Source of the DNA: Amylostereum areolatum
Lineage: Eukaryota; Basidiomycota; Agaricomycetes; Russulales; Stereaceae
NCBI GenBank assembly: GCA_012932865.1
Contig: SAXG01000001.1
Coordinates: 857,693-921,692, forward strand
DNA: 64,000 nucleotides
Reading direction: 5' to 3'
Part shown: positions 53,390 to 64,000 of the stretch, one piece after another
Layout of the letters: each line of letters begins with the position of its first letter
Numbering within the stretch: the first letter of the stretch is position 1
Made by a program: the position numbers and the translations under genes
The notes under the pieces: generated by a model
What the model was told of the DNA's origin: nothing
Seen by the model: only the letters and a program-made list of their open reading frames with translations
The model's database searches: none

Positions 53390-55517
53390 TCAGTCGAGGG
53401 TGTAGGTGATGCCGTAGAACTCGGCGTAGGGATACTTGCCGAGGATCTGCTTGATGACCCACCAGAGGGGCGTACCGTAGGTGACGTGATTATTCATGCC
53501 TCGAGGCATTCCTGAGTGCAGGATGGCAAGCCCGTCGCCAGAGCCCGTGAAGATAAGAGAACCAGAGTCGCCGTGGTCCGAAAAGTCACCATGCTTCTTG
53601 CCATAGCTATAGACGACCACGTCCCTGGACTCGAGTCCGAGGTCGGTGCAGGTATAAGCCTCCATGCCGGAATAACGGCCCAATGTGAGCTTAGTCGTGC
53701 TGCCGTACTTGGCGACGATGTAAAGAGGCTCGCCATTCTTGTCCTCCGTGTCGGGACTGTTGACGAGGCGACGAGGCAGAGCGCGAGTGATGGGGAGCTG
53801 GAGGTCGGCTGGGATGTTCCTGCTCTCGCGAACGGCAGCGATGGGCCAGAAGAGATCCTCGAGGTCACCGGCGCCGTATTGGTTTCCTGAAGAGTTGAAA
53901 TGAAGGGGATGGAACGCACCCAGGTCAACAATGTTACGCTTAAAATTCTCGAGCTTCTCACCCATCGACAGCGAATGTGGCGATATCGCGAGTGTAGTTG
54001 CGGTCGTCAACCCTGACGGAGATCTCGGGAGCCCAGTCGACATCACCGAAGCTGCGGTTGTTGGTATCCTGCCAATGGGCTTGGATTTCGTCGACGAGCG
54101 TCTGGAGAGTGATGTTGTCTTCGTTCTGAGCATCCAAGGCGATCTGCTTGCGTCCCACGGCCGTGAAGTTCTTCTCGCCCGACTTCAACTTCAAGGCCTC
54201 TAACTCTCCGGAAAGTCTAATGGCATCGCGAAACCCGGTGTTGACGGCGTCTTCGATCTCGACGACGGCACGAGAGAGACGGCGTTCACCACAGACAAGG
54301 ATATGTTGAGGGTTGGCCACGTCCAACTCGTAATGAGTGGTCGTGTCGACGGAGGCGACGTGTTTGTTGGTGAGGGCGAGGATTCTATCGCTGGGGTCGC
54401 CGTTGCTGGTCTTCATCTCCCGGAACAGGATCGTGAGGGTGCCCTGCGCATCATCGGACTACCTGGCGATAGGGATGCCCAGGCCAGTGTTGAAGGGGTG
54501 GTTGAGGCCGAATACGGGACTGCTGTTGTCCTCGACGCTCATCAGAGGCGGGCCGACCAGCCTTTCGACCGACCCTTCGTACCACTCGACGACGACATCG
54601 GTGATCTGGGAGTCAGCCAGGATATTAAGGATATCGGGCGTGGCATCGTGAACAGCCTCGGCGTTGGTGGTGTTGGGACGAACCGCGATCCATACGACGA
54701 CTGGGCCAAAAGTTTTCTCCTCCTCGCCATCCTTGACGGTCGAGAAGCGCACTGTCTTCAGCGCAGAGTACTTAAGACCATGGGTCTTCATCGATGCTAA
54801 GATCTGAGGAGCGACAGTATCCCATACAGCGTTAAGCGGCGTATTGAAGACACCATGGGCAGTTTTGTGAGGGATTTTGAAGAAGCGGGCTCCAAGCGCG
54901 GGGATGGGGAAGGGGTTGGTCTCGAAATCGGAACGCCACATGAGCTTAGGAGGGTTGCCGGAAATGCCGTGATACCAGTAGGTCATCTCGAACTTGGAGA
55001 TGAGTGCGGGGGAGACGACGGCGAGGGCGTCTGAGTCGTTACTGAGCTGCGAGTAGAGGGTATCGGCCTCGCTGATGGTTGGAGAGGTCGGAAACGTAGG
55101 AGAGGCGGGATCCATAGGAGAGCCCACAGCGTCTTGTGGGGGAGCCTGGGCTGCGTATTTGCGACTGATACAGTCGATCAGGTAGCAGGTCGAGGCTGGA
55201 AACGCAAAAAGATGTGAGTACGTGGGAACTGAAACGCACGAGAAAGATGAAGAGACTTACAGCCAAGGTTCACGGGATTAGCCCTCACTTTTTCAACCAT
55301 GTCTCTGACACCTGGAGCAACGTCTACAAGGTGGACGGACAATCATGAGTGGGAGATGGACGTGTGCAATGACGAAGCAGCTCACTTTGGCCCAAGAACG
55401 AGAGGGTTCTGGCCTCTTCGTCGGTCAGGTCGACGATCTCTGCGGGAAACGCTCAGCACTGGTAATGAAGAGGAACGATGGGCGTCACTTACTCTTGTTA
55501 CGATAAGCAGGATCCAT
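53390..55517 (-). pseudogene. Broken trypsin-fold serine protease-like gene
   Basis: The protein resembles fungal intracellular trypsin-fold proteins. Exons from the ATG at 55517 give MDPAYRNKKIVDLTDEEART, LSFLGQNVAPGVRDMVEKVR and ANPVNLGSSTCYLIDCISRK. A long exon of about 220 codons follows, up to IPIAR and an in-frame TAG at 54459-54461. The same frame then continues without an intron as SDDAQGTLTILFREMKTSNG and ILALTNKHVAS, with the likely catalytic His. Near 53963-53967 one extra G shifts the frame between IATFAVD and GEKLENFKRNIVDLGAFH. The last part carries the serine motif SDHGDSGSLIFTG and ends at 53390. One nonsense codon plus one frameshift suggest a pseudogene; readthrough or sequencing error is possible. 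No signal peptide. Confidence 0.65.
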
Positions 55518-56816
55518 GGCGGCAAAAAACAGTTCACGAGAGGTGGTAGTAAGAAAGCGTACGCAAGTAACTAGCCCTGTTCAAAGCTCTCGCAGAAACC
55601 GCGAAGACGTTACGCAGAAAGCCCGCGAAGAAAGTGCGAAGATCTGTGCTTTCTGACATAAGGTCACAGCCCGCGGCGGACCGAGATCACGTCCTGTAAC
55701 GCCCGTGTATTATGTAACGCGTGTCGTCCGACTCCTCGTCCCCGACGAAAGGTGCCATTGACGTTCATCCTCTCCTCCTCCGCAAACCGGCGTCTCTGCT
55801 GCATCGTACCGACAGTCTGGATGTCTAGCCGCTCCCGTATTCTCCGCTCCTATCTCTTCTTCAAAGTTATCCGTGATCTAAGTGATCCATATGCTGATGA
55901 TTTTGACACAGAAGCTGAACTCGAACGTCTCTTCCTCGATTATACAGGGGGCAGCTTCTGGGTTGTCTTATAACAAGCTGAATGACATTCGGACAGAAAG
56001 GTATTCGACGAATTGTTAGATAACAGAGGAAATGGCCTGGTACTTAGCAGAACGGAGGGAGGAAGAGTCGAAGACGAGGTACATACGAATCGAGAAGGGC
56101 CCCGGAAGGGGGTGCTCGGAATTTCATATACTGCCATTGACGCGATCACGTGGATATACCTCATTGTCGACCAAATCGCATACAGTCAGTGATACACGTC
56201 CACATGCCAGCTCCGACTGCGTACGAGCACAACGATAAGAGCTTGAGACGATGAAGTTGCGATTCATCCATAACTACTTCCTGTGATAGCCAATACGGTT
56301 GTCACACACGTGCGTTCACGGTGCGGATTCGACTTTGCCTGTTGCAGCAGATCACAGTACCGTGTCAACGTGTGGCATTGAAGATAATAGCAAGCTGGCA
56401 CAGGGCGAGAGCGGTATGCATGATCGTATCACGGTGGGAACTCCGTCCATATGTTGCGCTCGCGCTCATCGTGAGTAGTTTCCGTTTCCGGTTGGCGTCT
56501 GTACATAACAAAAAATCAGTGTCACCCCGAGTCCGCCCTCGCCTGGTGCGAGCCACTCGACAGCTACAGATGGAGACAGGCAGATACTACTTACGAGTGG
56601 CGACTGTTCGAGTAAAGTTGGCTCGCACCGAGCGCTCAGGGCAACGGCGTCTCCCAGTCATCTCAAGCGGATCAGACGGTTCAGCGGACCACGCACGTTC
56701 ATCTGTTTCTCCACATGCACTTCTTCAGACTCATGACGCCGATTTTTACGAATAAAATGCGCCTACTCCTTCGGCCGTCTTTTTCTCCCCGAGGCCCCCC
56801 CTCTTGACGAACGACC
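55518..56816. other. Intergenic region
   Basis: This region holds the divergent promoters of the protease-like gene and the first acid phosphatase. Small open frames (for example 55752-55973 and 56321-56755) have no recognisable domain or intron chain. Nothing else was seen. Confidence 0.45.
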
Positions 56817-58965
56817 ATGACCTTCTTCAGAGCCTTTTGCGTCTTGCAGCTGGGTGTCGCCCCTTTCGTCTCCGCGGCCGCTCTCAAGGGCTCTCCGGCT
56901 CCCACGCCCGCCCCCACCGCACAAGTAGCGGCAACCTTCGTTGGCTCGACAGCCACTTTCGCGTTCCCACCCTCGAACTTCAACGTGACATTCCCAGACC
57001 CCAACTTTCCAGACAAATCTGAGGTTGGTTTCGCCGGTCCCACTCCTAGTACGTTCTCTTGCATGCGTCGTGCTACGAAGCTCGAACTGACGCGAGAGCA
57101 GCTGGCGATGAGGCGCTAGCGATCCAGACCGCGCCCGCAATTGCTTCCATGGTCAATATCGCCCCTCTCGTCCGTCCAGACACTTTTGACCACAAGGGCT
57201 CAAAATTCGACGTCGTCAAGTACTGGGGCAACCTCTCCCCGTGGTACTCTCTCCCTCAAGACACCTTCGGTCTCCCTGACGCTTCGCCGGCCATCCCGGA
57301 AGGATGCGCCATCAACCAGGCCCACATCTTGCACCGTCATGGCGCAAGATATCCCACGTCAGGTTCAGCGCCCGCCTCGTTTGCTGCGAGGTTGCATACC
57401 ATTTCTACCGGAACGGGGTTCAGCGCAAGCGGTCCTCTGACGTTTTTGAATGAGTGGACGTTCAAATTGGGTGCGGAAATTTTGACGCCGCTTGGAAGGG
57501 AGCAGCTGTGCGTCCTTGTTCTCCTTTACGTCTTACGTTCGACGCTGCTCACCAGGTCCTATGCAGGTACATGCTGGGCGTCAATGCGAGGGTTCGGTAC
57601 GGTGGTCTGCTCAAGGCGTTCAACGAGCTCCCTGTATGGCGCACGACTTCGGAAGGTGTGTTCCTACACTTTTCTTCGCGTTCAGGTAAGCTGACACATG
57701 TTGCAGAGCGTATGGTCGACTCGGCGTGAGTACCCGTGTTCCTACCTGTGGCTCGGGCTTGGAACTCAGCGTGTTGCAGACTCCAGTTTGCTGCCGGTTT
57801 CTTCGGCGTTCAACAGTACCAGACGAGCTATCACCAACTAATCGAGGTTGAGGCGGGCGGCTTCAACAGCACCCTTGCACCTTATGACGACTGTACGAAT
57901 GCGAACAGCCAGGTCGCTGCGATCGGAGGGACTGTCTCCAACGAATGGGCGGCGAAGTACACAGTGCCGACGATCAAGAGGCTGCAGAAGTATATCCGGG
58001 GCGTGAACTTCACTACGACGGACGTGATTGCGATGCAGCAACTGTGCGCGTATGAGGTGCGTGGAACGGGTGCTCCGAATGATTGTATGAACTCACTTGT
58101 GGTCTGTCTAGTCTGTTGCCCTCGGTTACTCGAGTTTCTGTGACCTGTTCACGGAAGAGGAGTGGGAGTCGTACGAGTACTATAACGGTCAGCGTTTCGT
58201 GTCCTCCTCGCCGATGTCGTTGGTCTGATTTGTGGCACCGTAGACCTCAGCTTCTGGTATTCGAATGGACCCGGCAATCCCGCCGCTGCGGCTCAGGGGG
58301 TTGGCTACGTGCAGGAGTTTATCTCAAGGCTTACCCAGACACCCATCACGACCTTCGGAACGTCGGTCAACGGCTCCATCGTCTCGAACAACGTCACGTT
58401 CCCGTTGAACCAACCGTTATACGTTGACGCCAGCCACGACACGGTCATCTCCACGAGTGAGTTTGTAGCTGCATGCATGTATGGTACAGTCGACTGATTG
58501 TTCTATTTCCATCTAGTTGCGGTCGCTCTGAACCTCACCAGCCTTGCGAAAAGCGGACCCCTCCCCGCGGATAGGATTGATACTGACCGCGTACGTTTAT
58601 CCCTTCCTGAACGCGCCACCGCTCATGGCTGAAGGGCTCCCTGCTTGCAGCAATGGATCGTCAGCCACATCTCGCCCTTCGCGACGAACCTGGTGGCCCA
58701 AGTTTTGTCCTGCCCCGCGAACGACAGGCCGACGCATGTTCGCTGGATCCTGAACGACGCCGTCGTGCCCTTGACCGGCGTCCGAGGCTGCAAGGCGGAC
58801 CAGAACGGCCTGTGCGAGCTGGGCGCGTACATCAACGGGACGAAGGCGAGGATCGCGGAGATCGACTACCAGTTCGACTGCTTTGCGAACTACACGGTGC
58901 CGGTCCCGGACACGATCACGAACGGACAATACCCTGCGTCGTTGAAAAATGCGACGAAGGCATGA
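56817..58965 (+). CDS. Secreted histidine acid phosphatase (phytase-like), copy 1
   Basis: This enzyme releases phosphate from phytate or other phosphomonoesters outside the cell. The signal peptide MTFFRAFCVLQLGVAPFVSA is followed by a Pro/Thr stretch and FAFPPSNFNVTFPDPNFPD. The catalytic motif ILHRHGARYPT holds the phosphate-accepting His. The proton-donor region is YVDASHDTVIST. Also typical are FLNEWTFKLGAEILTPLGRE, VRYGGLLKAFNELPVWRTTS, ERMVDSALQFAAGFFGVQQY, SVALGYSSFCDLFTEEEWES and VGYVQEFISRLTQTPI. The C-terminal exon has HVRWILNDAVVPLTGVRGC and ends at 58963-58965. It has an extra intron (57508-57566) that copy 2 lacks, and a 19-nt internal exon. N-glycosylation sites are numerous. 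Its neighbour is a tandem copy. Confidence 0.9.
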
Positions 58966-59754
58966 GGCCGAACTTGTGGTACAGACGAGGGGTATATCTT
59001 GGTGACTGCTCAGTGCATATCTTTCCGATAGTAGAGCGTATTTGATGTGATCTGCTCTGATCTGTGTGAACACCGGCGGCCAGGGGGTTGGACTGAATTC
59101 TGGAGGATGGGACCCAGCGACCATGTCTCGGCCGTCTCGGAGAGGGATGTTGGGCGATGTGCATTGATGAAGGGAAGAACGGGGATTCGGTGAAGCACGC
59201 AGGTGAAGTGATGAGACCGATCAGGGATCCGGTGGCTGGGTGCACTGGGCTGGATATGCAGATCATTGAATTCGCATCGAAAGTATCGGCATGGCGCCAG
59301 CATAGGTCTAAGGTCAAAGTGAGTGCGGGGGAGAGAGCGCATCACGTGACCGTATTGTTCCCCAAAGCTAAATGCAGCGTGGATTGTTCGCGTTCCCACC
59401 GAGCGGACGGACGAAGATCGTTCCCCACGCTTGCCCCCTCTTCGTTCGCTCCATCGTACCATTCTCCTCGCACATTCCTATTCTCGTCCTCGGTGCCCTG
59501 CCGCCCGCCTTGCGCGATGGAACAAAAGCGGAGTCAGAAAGGCCTTCAGGTTCCCTGGAAGAGGCCGGATAGGGACGTGAGTGTGACTGCATAGCTCGTA
59601 CAGAGACCGAGGGGGCAGTCCTGCCCCCTGCCGCTGGAACGCCCTTCTGCGCGTCGGATCACCCTTAGGCGCCTCGTCGAGGGACGACCGCTTCCCATAA
59701 GTCGTCTTTCGGCCTCGACCACGATCCTGACCCTCTCCTCTTCTCCCCTCCCCA
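58966..59754. other. Intergenic region between the two acid phosphatase genes
   Basis: This is the 3' flank of copy 1 and the promoter of copy 2. Open frames on both strands are short and unconvincing. No repeat was recognised. Confidence 0.5.
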
Positions 59755-61876
59755 ATGTTCACGCCCTTTGGCATCTTGGGCCTCGCCCGCTTCGTTTCGG
59801 CCGTGGCGCTCGTCGGGTCCCATCCTACCCCGCTAGCGACCACAACCTCGGCTCTGCGCGAGCAGGCCTCGCCCTTCGCTGGCTCCTCCGTCTCCTTCCA
59901 GTTCCCGCCCGCCAACATGTCCGCCACCTTCCCCAACCCAAACTTTCCCGACGCCGAACAGGTCGGTTTCTCCGGCCCCACCCCCAGTACGTCTCTCCTC
60001 CCCCGATCGTTCCACCCTTCAGCCCTCTGACCTCTCCTTCCATCTCCCAATCAGCCGGCGACGAGGCCTTCTCGATCGCCACCGCCCCCGCAGTCCCCGT
60101 CATCAACGACGTCGCTCCCATCGTCCGACCAGACACGTTCGACCACAAGGGTCTCAACTCCTCCTTCTCCGTCGTCCGCAACTGGGGCAGCATCTCGCCG
60201 TACGCATCCGCGCCCCCCGACTCCTTTGGCCTTCCACACGCTTCGCCCATCATCCCCGACGGGTGCGCGCTCCACCAGGTGCACATCGTCCATCGACACG
60301 GCGCAAGGTATCCCTCGGCCGACGGAGGCCCGGGCCCAGAGGCATTCGCGGCCAAGGTGGCCAGCACAGCGGGCCCCGGGGGCGCGGGTTTCAGCGCGAG
60401 CGGACCGTTGCAGTTCTTGAACACTTGGACGTTCAAGTTGGGGGCGGAGATCTTGACACCGGTCGGGAGAGAGGAGCTGTATTCGTTGGGGGTCAATTCG
60501 AGGGTCAGGTATGGCGGACTGCTGAAAGCGTTCAACGAACTTCCGGTGTGGCGCACGACGTCTGAAGGTGTGTAGCTCACTCTTTGTATTTTCAGCCTGT
60601 TTGGTTGAGATAATGCTCTTCAGCGCGTATGGTGGACTCCGCGTGAGTCTGTCGCGATTGGCATGCCCCGCCCTCAATCTGATCGTGTATGCGCTTCGTG
60701 CAGTCTCCAGTTCGCTGCCGGATTCTTTGGTGTGCAAGAGTACGCTACAAGCTATCGCCAGCTGATCGAAATCGAGGAAACCGGGTTCAACAGCACCCTC
60801 GCGCCGTTCGACCAGTGTCCCAACGCGAACAACGCCGCCAGCGGTCTCGGTGTGGTCATGGGCCTGCAATGGGCGGAGAACTTCACGCTGCCGGCGATCG
60901 CGCGGCTGCAGCCGTTCCTCGAGGGGTTCAACTTGACCGTGCTAGACATCATCGGGATGCAGACGGCCTGCGCTTACGAGGTGCGTACGGTCCACCATGA
61001 ATACGCACGGTGCTTTAGGTTTATTTTGAGGGTAGTCTGTCGCCCTTGGGTATTCGAGCTTCTGTGACCTGTTCACTGAAGATGAGTGGATTGCTTATGA
61101 GTACTTTTGGGGTGAGGTTCTCCCTTGTGAAGCCTTCTTGACGCATTTTCACTGATCCCCACTCTTTAGCCTTGGGGTTCTGGTATCAAGTCGGCCCCGG
61201 CGCACCCGCCACCGCCGCACAAGGTATCGGCTACGTCCAGGAGTTCATATCGCGCCTGACACAGACGCCGATCACGACATTCGACACTTCGGTCAACGCA
61301 ACTATCGTTTCCAACAATGCGACCTTCCCGCTCAGCCAGCCCATATTCGTCGATGCTACGCACGACACTGTTATCTCTGCAAGTGAGTGAGCGTGACGAT
61401 GCTAAACAAAGACACTTGGAGCTGACTGTCGTGCAGTCGTTGTCGCGCTTAACCTCACGACTCTAGCGGACAGCGGGCCTCTTCCGGCCGACCATATCGT
61501 GGAAGACAGGGTGCGTTTTGTCCTTTGGGGTGTGCGGAAGATCGTCCGCTGATTTGCGATACAGCAATGGGTCGTCAACAAAGTCGTCCCCTTCGCCGCC
61601 AACCTCGTCGCCCAAGTCATCTCTTGCCCCGCGAACGACACCCCGACCCACGTCCGCTGGATTCTCAACGACGCCGTGGTGCCGCTCACCGGCGTGCAGG
61701 GCTGTCCCGAGGACAAAGACGGTCTCTGCGCGCTCGAGACGTACATCAACGGGACGAAGGCAAGGATCGCGGAGGTGGATTACCAGTTCGACTGCTTTGC
61801 GAACTACACGGTGCCCAGCCCGGATTTGATCGTGGACGGAAGGTTTCCGCCCGCGTTGAGGAACCAGACGGCGTAG
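59755..61876 (+). CDS. Secreted histidine acid phosphatase (phytase-like), copy 2
   Basis: This is a tandem paralogue of the gene at 56817 in the same orientation. The signal peptide MFTPFGILGLARFVSAVALV is followed by VSFQFPPANMSATFPNPNFP. The catalytic site is IVHRHGARYPS and the proton-donor site FVDATHDTVISA. Shared segments include FLNTWTFKLGAEILTPVGRE, VRYGGLLKAFNELPVWRTTS, ARMVDSALQFAAGFFGVQEY, SVALGYSSFCDLFTEDEWIA, IGYVQEFISRLTQTPI and HVRWILNDAVVPLTGVQGC. The stop is at 61874-61876. Exon borders match copy 1 except that the segment EELYSLGVNSRVRYGG is uninterrupted here. The region after the signal peptide and around the catalytic His differs more than the rest (an insertion GGPGPEAF), which could alter the substrate pocket. 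Both copies look functional. Confidence 0.9.
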
Positions 61877-63799
61877 ATGGCTTTGTAGGTGGTTGGGATG
61901 GGACAGGTGGACGTTCCTTCGTTTTTCTCGCTTCTCGTTGTTGCGTTTGTAGTACAGTACGATCTGGTCGATGCTGGTGTACCCTTGGTTCGTTTCTGTC
62001 GCTTACCCGTCCGTGTCCAAGTATACCCCCACCAACTCCTCAATGTGGTTTTGAAGGCATCGCTTCCCCAGATTTTCCCTCCTGGTTCACTTAGTGCAGT
62101 ATGATCACACTCTTTTGCGACTGCAATGAGAAAAGTGGAAGTGAGGAAGCTCGAGGAAGCGCGGTCGTGATTGAACATTACTATGGTTGTGTGAAAGTAA
62201 AAGAAGACTACTACATGGCTACTGTACATAGCTACATACGGGATACACAAATACACAAAGGCAAACCAACGATGCAGTCTGAGAACGGATCCGAGTGCAT
62301 ATCTTTACAGACACAACCAATAACGAGCTTGAGTACGGTCTGTCACTCGATAGAGCGGAGGGGACTCACTCTTTGGTTCGAATTTTGAACTCGGGTGTTG
62401 CTATATGCGCTGAGACTGAGGAGGGCGCCGAGACCGAGAGCAGGGTGCCAGGACCAAGATGAACAGGTCGGTGAAAGCTCCCAAGCTTAAGCCCCAAGTT
62501 CAAGCTTCAAGCTTCAAGTCCGAGTCCCAAGTCCCAAGTCGTCGGCTAGAGTGGGTGCGCAGAATTTAACTCCATGCATCGACCGCTAGGTCGATGCATG
62601 CAGGCAAAAAGGCACTCCGAGTCTTTGGGCGCATGGCCGCTGGTGACCCAAACCAACGAGTAAACGCGGTGGCGAAGGTGAACGAGGGGGCGAGGGCGGA
62701 ATGGCGAGGGCGAGGGCGACGTCATGGATTATCGAGGTCGAGGTCGTGTCGGTGTCGGTGTCGGTGTCGATGGTGTCGGCAGAGACGGGGTCGACGAAGA
62801 TTGTCGGGGTCGGGGTCGTCAAGTGGGGTCCGCCAGATAGGCAGTAGAGTGATGGCGAAGAAAGGAAAGAAGCCAAGAGAGCATAGGTGTCGAGGTGCGT
62901 CGATGACTCCAGCGGCGGAAGGGGCGAAGACCAGCCACAGAAAAGTCGACGAAGGCGAGGGATGTCGAGCAGATGGGGGGGGAGAGAGACCTGTGAAGGA
63001 TGGATTCACTGGTGAGGCTGGGGTGTTTTTATACGTATCCTGGCGGGAGAATGTGGTCGTGTTTGTGCAGACCTTCGCGACCATCTGCCCGGTGGAATAC
63101 AAGAGTCTCAGCCGGACGGTTTCCGATCGAGGCTACCGTGGATCGATGTATTCCAGCGGTGGCGACAGTCGGCTGAGACTTGAATGCCATCCCGCCGAAC
63201 CATGGACAGGTAACGAAGTAGCCCCTCGCACGGGCACGCTGAAGCAGGGAAGGAGGCGCGTGAAGACCAGACTGGATATATAGTTGTACACTCGGAAGCC
63301 AGCCCGGGGGATGTTGGGTGGCAGGTCAAGTCCCTTCAAACGTCGACATAGCAGATGCATAGCAGCTAGTTGGACTTGGCGGCCATCTTCATTATTCCAT
63401 CCGGGTTTTCGTCCACAAGTCAGACAAATGATCCAAAGCGCGAAAGCCGAGCTGCTGGCAGTGTCAATTCTTTCGACTATCTGAAGGCGGCGTGGCGATG
63501 CTGGAACATACAGTGTAGCTTTGGAGAGAGATAGGTTGAAGCCGCGGGTGCGATTTGAGCGGTCGAAGTAGGTTGCATGTGCGCAATCATATGCAAGTTC
63601 GCCGCACGATCGACATGTCGGGATATTCAACCTGGATGACATCAGTCCAACGCACGATGCGTTCCAGCACATGAGACAACTTCTCTAAGACTTCACCCAA
63701 GTCTCGAGCTTCAAGATCTGGTCATTCGACGGAAAGTCAGGATTGAAAATTTCATAGCCAATCCACCAAGCAAACCAAACATGTCGGGGCCTTCCCCGC
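61877..63799. other. Long intergenic region without a confident gene
   Basis: It contains a motif shared with 40038-40058 (at 62500-62520), a (GGTGTC)n hexanucleotide tract (about 62742-62775), and long antiparallel open frames (229 codons + at 62594, 179 codons - at 63133) that look like by-products of biased composition. No domain, start context or intron chain was convincing. Confidence 0.4.
62742..62775. repeat. (GGTGTC)n hexanucleotide tract
   Basis: About five units read as Cys/Arg-rich on one strand and Asp/Thr-rich on the other. This helps explain the long open frames on both strands here. Confidence 0.8.
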
Positions 63800-64000
63800 T
63801 TAACACAAACACGGCAGATGCAGCGATATCATCCCGCAAGTCTCCCCGCTCGGCACATCGTTCGCCTCCTGCAAGTACACAGTCCAAAAGTCCGCGTCCG
63901 CGGTTGGACATGCGAGGAAGTTAAGCTGCCGCGGGTCCGTCGTGATGATCGTGTCGCCCTCGAGACCCCAGTCTGTCGTTGTCGCCGTGGCATCCAAGGT
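63800..64000 (-). CDS. C-terminal part of a protein of unknown function
   Basis: The gene enters from the right edge; its 5' part is outside the window. The visible 66 codons contain TTTDWGLEGDTIITTDPRQL, FLACPTADADFWTVYLQ and VPSGETCGMISLHLPCLC, then the stop at 63800-63802. Two of the cysteines are in the last 20 residues, and the pattern resembles C-terminal ends of secreted fungal proteins. No family is assigned. Confidence 0.55.
   Translation of the reverse strand, partial: TLDATATTTDWGLEGDTIITTDPRQLNFLACPTADADFWTVYLQEANDVPSGETCGMISLHLPCLC

Noticed and set aside
62594..63283. 229-codon open frame on the plus strand
   Set aside because: It is driven by a GGTGTC repeat and GA-rich sequence, equally open on the other strand, with no domain or intron pattern.
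63133..63672. 179-codon open frame on the minus strand
   Set aside because: No recognisable motif; it overlaps the other-strand open frame and lies between genes.
1..64000. CRISPR arrays, prokaryotic operons or viral genes
   Set aside because: No spaced direct-repeat arrays, no operon-style spacing and no viral hallmark proteins; introns throughout show a eukaryotic genome.

Overview
The window is nuclear DNA of a basidiomycete fungus, most likely a wood-decay agaricomycete. The evidence is dense gene packing on both strands, many introns of about 48-65 nt with GTRNGT donors and CTNAY-like branch sites, a secreted mannanase with a fungal cellulose-binding module (CBM1), and typically fungal versions of complex I, COX6, CTR, GARP and PIG-U genes. 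No bacterial operons, CRISPR arrays, rRNA or convincing tRNA genes were seen. All gene models were assembled by hand by joining reading frames at GT-AG sites; exon ends are good to a few bases where stated.

Layout. 0-10 kb: 3' part of a type II phosphatidylinositol 4-kinase (+), a Tat-SF1/CUS2 splicing factor (-), a Ser/Pro-rich unknown protein (+), a UPF0643-like protein (-) and a fungal complex I 21.3 kDa-type subunit (+). 10-15 kb: a membrane-anchored gamma-glutamyltranspeptidase (+) and a CBM1-GH5 endo-mannanase (+). 15.8-19 kb: COX6 (-), a CTR copper transporter (+) and proteasome subunit alpha3/PRE9 (-). 19-24 kb: a Baeyer-Villiger-type flavin monooxygenase (+) whose first intron contains a 2,655-bp insertion with terminal inverted repeats. 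24-34 kb: an M17 leucine aminopeptidase (+), GPI transamidase subunit PIG-U (-), a multi-span membrane protein (+) and a purine nucleoside permease-like protein (+). 34-43 kb: a second GH5 enzyme (+), an unknown conserved protein (-), an HMG-box protein (-), a small unknown ORF (+) and a decayed alpha/beta-hydrolase (-). 43-47 kb: the GARP subunit VPS53 (+). 47-55.5 kb: a large single-pass membrane protein (-), a roughly 1.1-kb candidate mobile element and a trypsin-fold protease gene broken by an in-frame stop and a frameshift (-). 56.8-62 kb: a tandem pair of secreted histidine acid phosphatases (+). The 3' end of another gene (-) enters at the right edge.

Functionally the window mixes conserved housekeeping genes with secreted or accessory genes for plant-polymer and phosphorus use (two GH5 enzymes, two acid phosphatases). 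The accessory parts carry most of the oddities. The strongest is the insertion at 19311-21965. It has 29-bp inverted ends (24/29 identical) flanked by TA. Removing it leaves a normal 67-nt intron with a CTTAC branch-site-like motif at the junction. Inside it is a gene-like segment with its own fungal introns, so it may be an undescribed non-autonomous or cargo-carrying DNA transposon.
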